Assembly: GCA_003963005.1 (NCBI GenBank)
Contig: RXJW01000048.1
Location: forward strand, 1-64,000
Direction of reading: 5' to 3'
Length of the DNA: 64,000 nt
Source of the DNA: Burkholderiales bacterium
Lineage (GTDB): Bacteria > Pseudomonadota > Gammaproteobacteria > Burkholderiales > Burkholderiaceae_C
Shown in pieces: positions 17,415 to 24,722 of this stretch. The first letter of the stretch is position 1. The number at the start of each line of letters is the position of its first letter. The translations under genes were made by a program, and so were the position numbers. Under the pieces are notes generated by a model. The model saw nothing but the letters and a program-made list of their open reading frames with translations. It ran no database searches and had not been told where the DNA came from.

Positions 17415-17807
17415 TCAGGCGGCGGCGGCCAGCTTCTGCATGATCTTCTGGACTTTTTCTTCCAGCGTCGCCTTCGTGAAGGGCTTGACGATGTAGCCGG
17501 CGGCACCCGACTGGGCGGCCAGCACGATGTCTTCCTTGCGGGCCTCGGCCGTGACCATCAGCACCGGCAGGTGCTTGAGGTTCGGGTCTTCCTTGATGGC
17601 CTTGAGCAGCTCGAAGCCCGTCATGTTGGGCATGTTGATGTCGCTGACCACGAAGTCGAACTTCGAGCCCTTGAGCATGTTCAGCGCTTCCACGCCGTCT
17701 TCGGCCTCTTCACAGTTGTTGTAGCCGATCTCCTTCAGCAGGCCGCGGACGATGCGACGCATGGTGGAGAAGTCGTCGACAACCAGGAATTTCATGTCAG
17801 CGCTCAT
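17415..17807 (-). CDS. cheY: Chemotaxis response regulator CheY
   Basis: 130 aa single receiver domain, very close to enterobacterial CheY ([59 protein letters not shown]). The metal-binding pair is Asp11/12, the phospho-acceptor Asp56 and the conserved Lys lies in VKPF. It carries the signal from CheA to the FliM/FliN switch. It lies between motB (54-bp gap) and cheZ. A more divergent CheY-like protein is encoded beside cheA at 61411, so the cell has at least two. Confidence 0.97.
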   Translation of the reverse strand: MSADMKFLVVDDFSTMRRIVRGLLKEIGYNNCEEAEDGVEALNMLKGSKFDFVVSDINMPNMTGFELLKAIKEDPNLKHLPVLMVTAEARKEDIVLAAQSGAAGYIVKPFTKATLEEKVQKIMQKLAAAA

Positions 17808-17861
17808 GGCGGTCCTCTCTCGGGAACTGGCGGGATGGCAGGATCAGGACGCAGTCTAGTT

Positions 17862-18845
17862 CTAGCGCGTCGGCGCGGGCGGCTGAGTTTGCGGCATTTT
17901 CCCGCCGCGCGGGACTTCCGTGGGGGCGCCGCCGGCAGCCGCCGCAGCCGGGGTGTCGGCGTCGGGCTCGTCGGGCAGGTTCTTCAGCACAGCGTCTTCG
18001 GCATCGCGGTTCATGACGATGATGCTGATGCGGCGATTCAGGGCGCCGTTGGGGTCTTTCGCGTCCAGCAGCTTGCTGGCCGCCAGGCCCTGCACGCGCA
18101 GCATGCGCGCTTCGGACAGCCCGCCGGCCACCAACTCGCGGCGGGAGGCGTTCGCGCGGTCGGCCGACAGCTCCCAATTGCTGTAGCCCTTGTCACCGCC
18201 CGGGAAGGGCTGGGCATCGGTGTGCCCCTCCACCGTGAGGCGGTTGGGCACCTCGGTCAGCACGCTGCCGAGTTCGCGCAGCAACTCGCGCATGTAGGGC
18301 TTCACGACGGCGCTGCCGCTGTCGAACATCGGGCGGTTGCCTTCGTCGACGATCTGGATGCGCAGGCCTTCCTTGGTCATGTCCAGGCGGATCTGGCCAC
18401 CCAGCGCCGCGAGCTTGGGGTTCTCGGCCAGCACTTCCTCGACCTTGGTCTTGAGCTGCTCCAGGCGCGCGCGCTCGGCCTTGCGCTGCTCTTCCTTCAG
18501 TGCGCGCAGCGTGTAGCTCGACTTGCGCGCCTCGCTCTCGCCTTCCTTGACCTGGCCCGTCTCGCGCGTGAGGTCCTTGCCGCCCCCGCGCACGACGCTG
18601 GAGGAGTCGCCGGAGCCGGAGCCGCCGAGCATCGCCACCCGCAGGGGTGACTGGAAGAACTCGGCGATGCCCTTCTTGTCGCCCTCGGTCGTGGAGCCGA
18701 GCAGCCACATCAGCAGGAAGAAGGCCATCATGGCCGTGACGAAGTCGGCGTAGGCGATCTTCCACGCGCCGCCATGCGCCGCGTGGCCACCCTTCTTCAC
18801 CTTCTTGACGATGATCGGCTGGAGCTTCTTGGCGTCACCGGCCAC
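17862..18845 (-). CDS. motB: Flagellar stator protein MotB
   Basis: 327 aa. A short cytosolic N-terminus is followed by one transmembrane helix with the proton-carrying Asp (YADFVTAMMAFFLLMWLL). A charged linker leads to an OmpA-like peptidoglycan-binding domain (LTVEGHTDAQPF, NWELSADRANASRREL). The plug segment after the helix (KKGIAEFFQSPL) is present. The C-terminal tail is Ala/Pro-rich. With MotA it forms the proton-driven stator. The motA/motB gap of about 114 bp contains a perfect repeat hairpin, unlike the usual overlapping arrangement. Confidence 0.96.
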   Translation of the reverse strand: MAGDAKKLQPIIVKKVKKGGHAAHGGAWKIAYADFVTAMMAFFLLMWLLGSTTEGDKKGIAEFFQSPLRVAMLGGSGSGDSSSVVRGGGKDLTRETGQVKEGESEARKSSYTLRALKEEQRKAERARLEQLKTKVEEVLAENPKLAALGGQIRLDMTKEGLRIQIVDEGNRPMFDSGSAVVKPYMRELLRELGSVLTEVPNRLTVEGHTDAQPFPGGDKGYSNWELSADRANASRRELVAGGLSEARMLRVQGLAASKLLDAKDPNGALNRRISIIVMNRDAEDAVLKNLPDEPDADTPAAAAAGGAPTEVPRGGKMPQTQPPAPTR

Positions 18846-18866
18846 GGCGTTCCCCCAAGGTTAGAC

Positions 18867-18940
18867 AACACAGCCACAGAGGCACAGAGACACAGAGAAA
18901 TCCGTGCCTCTCTGTGTCTCTGTGCCTCTGTGGCTGTGTT
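18867..18940. repeat. CACAGAGR palindromic repeat, copy 2 (motA/motB gap)
   Basis: The most perfect copy. AACACAGCCACAGAGGCACA... and its inverse form arms of about 31 bp with no mismatch around a loop of about 10 nt. As RNA it would be a very stable hairpin between motA and motB. It is built of the same 8-bp CACAGAG(A/G) units as the other copies. Confidence 0.95.
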
Positions 18941-18959
18941 GCTGGGGCGTGGGCAGGCA

Positions 18960-19817
18960 TCACTTCTTCTTCACGTGGCTTTCGAGCTCGCTGAACGAGG
19001 GGCGATCGCCGGAGAACAGGACTTTGCGGCCGAACTCGATGGCCACCTGCGGGGCGTAGCCCTGCATGCTGGCCAGCAGCGTGGTCTTGATGCACTGGAA
19101 TTCCTTGCCGGCGTCTTCCACCTTCTGCTCGAGCAGACCGGCCAGCGGCTCCGCGAAGCCGTAGGCCAGCAGAATGCCCAGGAAGGTGCCGACCAGCGCC
19201 GAGCCGATCATGCCGCCCAGCACGGCCGGCGGCTGGCCGACCGAGCCCATCGTGTTCACGACACCCAGCACCGCAGCGACGATACCGAAGGCCGGCAGGC
19301 CACCCGCCAGGCGCTGCAGCGCGGCCACGGCGGCGTGTTCTTCCTGGTGGTGGGTCTCGATCTCGCTGTCCATCAGCGACTCGATCTCGTGCGCGTTCAG
19401 GTTGCCCGACACCATCATGCGCAGGTAGTCGGTGATGAATTCGGTGACGTGGTGGTCGTTGCCCACCACCGGATACTTCTGGAACAGCGGGCTGGAGTGC
19501 GGGTCCTCGACGTCTTTTTCGATCGACATCAGGCCCTCCTTGCGGGCCTTCTGCAGGATGTCGTACATCAGCGCCAGCAGTTCCATGTAGCGCGCCTTGC
19601 TGTACTTGCCGCCCTTGAAGCACAGCCCCAGCCCGGCGGCCGTGGCCTTGACGACCTTCATCTGGTTGTTGGCCAGGAAAGCGCCGATGGCAGCGCCGAA
19701 GATGGTGATCATCTCGAAGGGCAAGGCGTGCAGGATGACGCCGATGTTCCCGCCGTGGGCGATGAACACGCCGAAGATGCAGGCCATGGAGATGGCCCAG
19801 CCGATGATGACGAACAT
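18960..19817 (-). CDS. motA: Flagellar stator protein MotA
   Basis: 285 aa with four hydrophobic helices (two near the N-terminus, two around residues 170-220). The cytosolic loop carries the charged FliG-facing segments. The conserved LPAFGIVAAVLGVVNTMG and SALVGTFLGILLAYG segments identify MotA rather than PomA/ExbB. First gene of the motAB-cheYZ-flhBAFG-fliA series and directly preceded by a near-perfect sigma-28 promoter. The ATG at 19817 gives the usual MFVIIGW N-terminus. Confidence 0.97.
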   Translation of the reverse strand: MFVIIGWAISMACIFGVFIAHGGNIGVILHALPFEMITIFGAAIGAFLANNQMKVVKATAAGLGLCFKGGKYSKARYMELLALMYDILQKARKEGLMSIEKDVEDPHSSPLFQKYPVVGNDHHVTEFITDYLRMMVSGNLNAHEIESLMDSEIETHHQEEHAAVAALQRLAGGLPAFGIVAAVLGVVNTMGSVGQPPAVLGGMIGSALVGTFLGILLAYGFAEPLAGLLEQKVEDAGKEFQCIKTTLLASMQGYAPQVAIEFGRKVLFSGDRPSFSELESHVKKK

Positions 19818-19845
19818 GCGCGGTCGAGTTGGGGATGTTCAGACC

Positions 19846-19872
19846 TTATCGGCCTGCTGCCGGGGGGCTTGA
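19846..19872 (-). promoter_or_regulatory. Sigma-28 promoter of motA operon
   Basis: On the minus strand TCAAGCCC-N11-GCCGATAA. The -10 is a perfect match to the FliA consensus and the -35 begins TCAAG like the other sites in this window. It lies 29 bp before the motA ATG, giving a short leader. Confidence 0.9.
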
Positions 19873-19906
19873 GAAAGTATGCCGCGCCGAGGCTGCCGGC
19901 AAGCAT

Positions 19907-20662
19907 TCATTTGGCCCGCTTTGGTGCGCCTTTCCGCACAGGCCGGTAAACCCACACGGTCTGGCCGCTTGCGATCGACCAACTCGCCACGGGCACCACG
20001 TCGGGTACGGCGAAGTCCAGGCTGACCAGCCAGGCGCCTTCAGCCATCTCGTCGCAGGCCTTGGCCCAGACCCGTGGCATCGACTCCGGCCGCTGAAAGA
20101 CGTAGACCAGGGCGAAAGCCGCCCAGTGGTCGGCCCACAGGTCCCCACGCCGCACCACCGCCCCCGGGACGCGCCACCGGGCCAGCCACGCAAGCGGCCG
20201 GCTCCATTCCACGCCCTCCACCGCCGCACCCGGGCAGGCGTGAAGCAATTCACGCAAGCCATCGCCGAGCCCGCAACCCGCATCGAGCACCCGGGCGCCG
20301 GGCGGCAGCGGCGCGTGGGCGGCCAGGGGGGTCAGCGCCCCCACCGGGGTTGGGAACAGCGGCGCCTCCGACCAGCTGCGCCGCGGGTAGAGCCACCACA
20401 GCAGGGCCAGCAGCACGAGCCAGAGCCACGCGGGCAAGTGCTCCTGCCCGCCGAGGATCAAGGCCGACACCGGAAAGCCGGCGGCAGCCATCACACGGCG
20501 CCACGGTGTCGGGTGGAGCCATGCGAGCGCCCCGCCGACTGCGGTGCCGAGCAACCAGGCCAGCTCCGCGCCAGCCCCCTGTGCCAGCATCCGCACCGCC
20601 CAGGCAGCCAGCCAGACCCACAGGGCCGACAAGGGCCAGGCGGTGAGCCTGTGCCTCAGCAC
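19907..20662 (-). CDS. Membrane-anchored class I SAM methyltransferase
   Basis: 251 aa. The first 95 residues are strongly hydrophobic with Trp-rich helices (three or four membrane segments). They are followed by a Rossmann methyltransferase domain with motif I VLDAGCGLGDGLREL and a second strand VEGVEWS. Its start overlaps the end of the GT2 gene by 7 bp, so the two are coupled. Position between flagellar genes and a glycosyltransferase suggests methylation of a glycan or of flagellin, but the substrate cannot be read from the sequence. Transcription from this pair could run into motA, because no terminator is visible between them. Confidence 0.75.
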   Translation of the reverse strand: MLRHRLTAWPLSALWVWLAAWAVRMLAQGAGAELAWLLGTAVGGALAWLHPTPWRRVMAAAGFPVSALILGGQEHLPAWLWLVLLALLWWLYPRRSWSEAPLFPTPVGALTPLAAHAPLPPGARVLDAGCGLGDGLRELLHACPGAAVEGVEWSRPLAWLARWRVPGAVVRRGDLWADHWAAFALVYVFQRPESMPRVWAKACDEMAEGAWLVSLDFAVPDVVPVASWSIASGQTVWVYRPVRKGAPKRAK

Positions 20663-21723
20663 GGCCAGGGATGCGCCTGGCGCAAGGCCGCCGCAGCGGC
20701 CTCGCGGCCGGTGCCTTCCAGCACCAGCGCGAGGTTGTGTGCGGCCAGGTGGCTGCCGCGGCCGGCGACGGCACCGGGCTGCTCGGGCCGCTCACCCAGC
20801 GCCAGGCACTGCCGCCAGGCCGACTCGGCCATCGGCAGCAGGGCCCCGGCCTGCTCCGGCTGGCTGGCAGCCAGGTCGAGCAGCAGGTCCCCGAGGGCGA
20901 AGAAAAAGTCCGGCGACTCCGCGGCGATGTCCAGCTGGCTGTTGGCGAAATCCATCGCGTCGGCATGACGCCCCAGGCACTTGAGCGCGAACAGTCGACG
21001 GGCGACAAGGTCGAACCACCACGGCGCCACAGCCGCCGCCGGCGGCCTCGCGCAGGCGCGGGCAAACGCGGCTTCGGCCGCGTCATGCTCGTCGTACACG
21101 GCGCAGTCCTTGCCGAGCTGATACCAGAGGTAGGCGTCATCAGGTGCCTCAGCCAGCGCCTGCTGCAGCAGCCGACGGTTGCGACCGCGCTTGGTGGCCA
21201 GGGCCTGCGGCAAATAGCCGTCGTGCCCCACGATGATCGGCAGTCGCCGCACCGGGAGCGCATGCTGGGGCTGCTCGTGGATGCGGCCGGCATAGCGCAC
21301 CGGCCCCGGCAACACGCGGCTCAACCAGGTGACGGCCTCGCCTTCGCGCCCCCCGCCCTGGTCGAAACGGTCGCGCAACTGCAGCGCTCCCACGAACGCC
21401 GGGTCCGTGTCCCGCAGCGCGGCCAAGGCCGGACCGCCCTCCACCAGCCATTCGTCGGCATCCAGCACCAGATGCCAATCTGCCGCGCACAGGGCCAGGG
21501 CCCGGTTGCGGGCGGCAGCGAAGTCATCGCACCAGGTGAAGTGTTCGACCCGCGCGCCTCGCGCTGCGGCCACGGCCGGCGTGTCGTCGGTGGAACCGGT
21601 GTCGAGCACCAGCATCTCGTCCACCCACGGCCGCACGCTGTCGAGCAGCCGCGCGATGCGACCGGCCTCGTCGCGCGCGATGACGACGAGCGCCAGGCGG
21701 CGCGGTGCAGGGGCGGCAGGCAT
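20656..21723 (-). CDS. Family 2 glycosyltransferase with TPR-like C-terminus
   Basis: 355 aa. The N-terminal 200 residues form a GT-A fold: LALVVIARDEAGRIARLLDSV, LVLDTGSTDDT and the metal-binding VLDADEW (DxD) are GT2 signatures. The C-terminal 150 residues are helical with TPR-like spacing (DDAYLWYQLGKDCAVYDEHDAAEAAFARA). Such GT2-TPR proteins are often found in glycan or flagellin decoration loci. It is divergent from a GT32-like gene 130 bp away and coupled to the membrane methyltransferase. Soluble and cytosolic; the donor sugar is unknown. Confidence 0.85.
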   Translation of the reverse strand: MPAAPAPRRLALVVIARDEAGRIARLLDSVRPWVDEMLVLDTGSTDDTPAVAAARGARVEHFTWCDDFAAARNRALALCAADWHLVLDADEWLVEGGPALAALRDTDPAFVGALQLRDRFDQGGGREGEAVTWLSRVLPGPVRYAGRIHEQPQHALPVRRLPIIVGHDGYLPQALATKRGRNRRLLQQALAEAPDDAYLWYQLGKDCAVYDEHDAAEAAFARACARPPAAAVAPWWFDLVARRLFALKCLGRHADAMDFANSQLDIAAESPDFFFALGDLLLDLAASQPEQAGALLPMAESAWRQCLALGERPEQPGAVAGRGSHLAAHNLALVLEGTGREAAAAALRQAHPWPC

Positions 21724-21853
21724 GGCGAGATTGTGGGTCCGGCGGGACAGGTGCAGCGGAAAGTCAAGGCGGCTTTTTCCCCGCTCCAGCGGGTTTCAGC
21801 AGCGCTGGCGGTGCGTAGAGTTCTGCGGGTGTCCAACGCTCGCGAGGCTTCCC

Positions 21854-22495
21854 ATGATCCCCCGCACCCTGCACGTGATCTGGGTCGGCGACGAGTCCAA
21901 ACGCCCCGACAACTGCATCGACACCTGGCGCCGCCACAACCCCGACTGGACCGTGCGCGTCTGGGGCAATGACGACCTCGCCAGCTACGGCTGGGTCAAT
22001 GCCGCCCACATGCGCGCCATGGCCCAGCGCGAGCTCAACGGCGTCGCCGACCTGATGCGCTGGGAGATCCTCTACCACGAGGGCGGCTTCGTCGTGGATG
22101 CCGACAGCATCTGCCGCCGCCCGCTGGAGCCCTGGCTTTTCGAGGGCGAGGCCTGCGCCTGTTGGGAGAACGAGCTCGTGCGCCCCGGCCTGATCGCTGC
22201 GGGCTACGTGGCGTCAACACCCGAGAACCCGTTCTTCGGGCAGATCATCCTGGACTTGCAGAAGGAGGCCAGCGTCGTCGATCGCATGGCCTGGCAGAGC
22301 GTCGGGCCGCTGTGCCTGACGGAACAGGTGCGGGCCCAGCGCTACACCGGGCTCACGATCTGGCCGAGTCACTTCTTCATCCCGCGGCACTTCACGGGGC
22401 TGGAGTACACCGGCGGCGGCCATGTGTTCGCCGGCCAGGAATGGGGCAGCACGCTGGGCAAGTACGACGAACTGCACAAGAGGAAAGTCGCATGA
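21854..22495 (+). CDS. GT32-type sugar transferase
   Basis: 213 aa from MIPRTLHVIWVG; the ORF track's longer frame is unrelated upstream sequence. The segment ADLMRWEILYHEGGFVVDADS is the hallmark of the DXD-containing GT32 (Gly_transf_sug, OCH1-like) family, with Asp-Ala-Asp for metal and sugar-nucleotide binding. The opening IPRTLHVIWVG is also typical. Compact and cytosolic, with no membrane segment. The next gene starts by ATGA overlap, and a third by GTGA overlap, so these form one tight operon. Confidence 0.85.
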   Translation: MIPRTLHVIWVGDESKRPDNCIDTWRRHNPDWTVRVWGNDDLASYGWVNAAHMRAMAQRELNGVADLMRWEILYHEGGFVVDADSICRRPLEPWLFEGEACACWENELVRPGLIAAGYVASTPENPFFGQIILDLQKEASVVDRMAWQSVGPLCLTEQVRAQRYTGLTIWPSHFFIPRHFTGLEYTGGGHVFAGQEWGSTLGKYDELHKRKVA

Positions 22496-23157
22496 CCGCC
22501 GCTCTCGCCACCGAACGCCAAACGGCCGACGATCTGCCGGTGTCGCCGCTGGAATTCGCTCACCAGAAATACTTCGTGCAACGGGTCCAGGTGGGCGAAG
22601 ACTTCGTCGGCCTGCCGCGCCTGGACGTCTTCGCCGCGCTGTGCGCCGACAAGCGCGTGCTGCACGTCGGCTGCGTGGACTGGCCGATCACCGACCTGAA
22701 CCGATCGCTGCACCTCCAGCTGGACGCCCATTGCCAGCTCGACGGCTTCGACATCCATGGCGAAGCCTTCGCCCTGATGCAACCGCACCTCAAGGGCCGC
22801 CTCTACAGCCAGTGGGCCGACGTGAGCGAGCGCTACGACGTGGTGCTGGCGCCGGAAGTGATGGAGCATGTGCCTGACGTGCAGGGCTTCTTGCGCCAGC
22901 TCGACGCCGTCGGCGCGGATCAGTACATCCTGACCGTGCCGGACGCCTACTCGTGCTTCCGGCGGCACTTCGACTACAACAGCGGCGCGCAGACCTTCGT
23001 GGAAGTCGTGCACCCCGACCACAACTGCTGGTACACGCCCTACACGCTGGCCAACGTGATCCGCAAGTACACCGACTGGCAGATCGACGGCATGTTCTTC
23101 TTCAATGGCATGTCGCTGCTGGTCGTCGCGAGCCGCCGCCCGGCCGACGCGGCGTGA
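22492..23157 (+). CDS. Class I SAM methyltransferase (Methyltransf_23-like)
   Basis: 221 aa; ATGA overlap with the GT32-like gene. Motif I is RVLHVGCVDWP, and the catalytic-domain helix VVLAPEVMEHVPDVQGFLRQL is characteristic of small-molecule or glycan methyltransferases of the Methyltransf_11/23 kind. Motif I has Cys-Val in place of the usual Cys-Gly, so SAM binding should be checked. The C-terminal third (QTFVEVVHPDHNCWYTPYT) resembles sugar methyltransferases of O-antigen clusters. Likely methylates a sugar transferred by its neighbours; substrate inferred from context. Confidence 0.78.
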   Translation: MTAALATERQTADDLPVSPLEFAHQKYFVQRVQVGEDFVGLPRLDVFAALCADKRVLHVGCVDWPITDLNRSLHLQLDAHCQLDGFDIHGEAFALMQPHLKGRLYSQWADVSERYDVVLAPEVMEHVPDVQGFLRQLDAVGADQYILTVPDAYSCFRRHFDYNSGAQTFVEVVHPDHNCWYTPYTLANVIRKYTDWQIDGMFFFNGMSLLVVASRRPADAA

Positions 23158-24722
23158 CGCCCGCCGTCCTGCGCAGCCAGGCCGAAGGCCTGCGGCTGGC
23201 CGGGCGCGCCGCCGAGGCGGTCGACCTGCTGCTGCAGGCGCTCGCCCTGGCGCCCACCGACATCGACACCTACCTGCAGCTCGGCTTCGCGCTGCAGGCC
23301 CTGGGCCTGCACAGCCAGGCTGCCGAAGCGATGCGCACGCCGGCGCTGCTGGCACCCGACAGCGTGATGGCCCAGGGCTATCTGATCCATGCGACGCAAC
23401 AGGCGGCCGACTGGCAGCACTTCGAGGCCGATCTCCGAGCCCTGCGTGCGGCGCTTGCCGCCAAGCCAGCCGGCGCCGACGACGAATTCGGCATGCCCTT
23501 CGCGCTGGTCGCCCTGCCCCACGAACGGGCCGAGATGCGCCGCGCTGCCGAGCTGGCCAGTCGCTTCCTGAGCCGCGGGCTGCAGCGCCTGCCGGCACGC
23601 CGGCCCGAGGCGCGCGAGCGGCTCCGCGTGGGGTACCTGTCCGCGGACTTCCATGCCCATGCCACGGCAGCGCTGCTGGTGGACCTGCTCGAATGCCATG
23701 ATCGCCGGCGTTTCGAGGTCTTCCTGTACTCGCACGGCCCCGACGACGGCACGCCGCTCTGCCGCCGCGTGCGTCAGGCGGCAGCGCATCTGGTCGACGT
23801 GAGCGCGCTGGACCTCGCCGGCACCGCCGCGCGCATCCGCGCCGACGGCATCGACCTGCTGGTGGACCTCAAAGGCCATACCGCCGGCAGCCGGATGGCC
23901 GCCCTGGCCTGCCGGCCGGCGCCGGTGCAGGCGACGTGGATCGGCTTCCCCGGTACCAGCGGTGCGGACTTCATCGACTACCTCATCGGCGACCCGGTCG
24001 TCACCCCGCTGTCCCACGCCGCGGACTGCAGCGAGCAGATCGCCCAGTTGCCGCGCTGTTACCAGCCCCAGGACCGGCAACGCCGTCCGCCCCCGCCCCC
24101 GCCGCGCGCCACCCTGGGCCTGCGCGAGAACGCCTGCGTGCTGCTCGGCGCGAACGCGGTCTACAAGATCACACCGCCGCTGTGGGCCGCCTGGATGGCC
24201 GTGCTGCAGCGCCTGCCCACCGCCCAGCTCTGGCAGCTCAGCGGCGGCGAGCAGGCCGACGCACGCCTGCGCGACGCAGCCCGTCAGGCCGGAGTCGGCG
24301 ACGACCGGCTGGTGTTCGCGCCACCCACCGACCCCGACACGCATCTCGCCCGACTGGGGGCCGCCGACCTGGCCCTGGACAGCTGGCCTTGCAACGGCCA
24401 CACCACCACCAGCGACGCGCTCGCGGCCGGTGTGCCGGTCGTCACGCTGCAAACCGATACCTTTCCCGGCCGTGTCGCTGCAAGCATCCTGCACGCCGCC
24501 GGTCTCGACGACTGCGTCGCCCACGACCCGGCTGGCTACATCGACCGCATCGTGGCCCTGGGCCAGGAGCCGGCAGCGCGGCAGGCACTGCGCGAGCGCA
24601 TCGCCCAGCGCCCGGCCGGCCTGTACGACACGCCGCGCCTGGCGCGCGACCTCGAAAGCCTCTACGAACGGATGTGGGCGCGCGCCCTCGCCGGCGAGCC
24701 GCCCTCAGCCCTCGCTGCCTGA
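23154..24722 (+). CDS. GT41 (OGT/SPINDLY-like) glycosyltransferase, short TPR
   Basis: 522 aa from a GTG that overlaps the methyltransferase stop. About two TPR-like repeats lead into a GT41 catalytic region: VGYLSADFHAHATAALL (catalytic-region His), VDLKGHTAGSRM, ATWIGFPGTSGADFIDYLIGD, the Lys in NAVYKITPPLWAAW and CNGHTTTSDALAAGVPVVTL. These blocks align with human OGT signatures including CNGHTT and the uracil-pocket Lys. The protein could O-glycosylate Ser/Thr of flagellin, since it lies in the flagellar locus. Its last 18 bp overlap the 3' end of a convergent second GT41 gene. Confidence 0.86.
   Translation: MTPAVLRSQAEGLRLAGRAAEAVDLLLQALALAPTDIDTYLQLGFALQALGLHSQAAEAMRTPALLAPDSVMAQGYLIHATQQAADWQHFEADLRALRAALAAKPAGADDEFGMPFALVALPHERAEMRRAAELASRFLSRGLQRLPARRPEARERLRVGYLSADFHAHATAALLVDLLECHDRRRFEVFLYSHGPDDGTPLCRRVRQAAAHLVDVSALDLAGTAARIRADGIDLLVDLKGHTAGSRMAALACRPAPVQATWIGFPGTSGADFIDYLIGDPVVTPLSHAADCSEQIAQLPRCYQPQDRQRRPPPPPPRATLGLRENACVLLGANAVYKITPPLWAAWMAVLQRLPTAQLWQLSGGEQADARLRDAARQAGVGDDRLVFAPPTDPDTHLARLGAADLALDSWPCNGHTTTSDALAAGVPVVTLQTDTFPGRVAASILHAAGLDDCVAHDPAGYIDRIVALGQEPAARQALRERIAQRPAGLYDTPRLARDLESLYERMWARALAGEPPSALAA

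Noticed and set aside
21760-21790. GTCAAGGCG before the GT32-like gene as a sigma-28 promoter
   Set aside because: A -35-like TCAAG is present, but GCTCCAGC at the -10 position does not match GCCGATAA.
24705-24722. 18-bp overlap of the two convergent GT41 genes as an assembly error
   Set aside because: Both ends read through to normal stop codons; short convergent overlaps are common in compact high-GC genomes.
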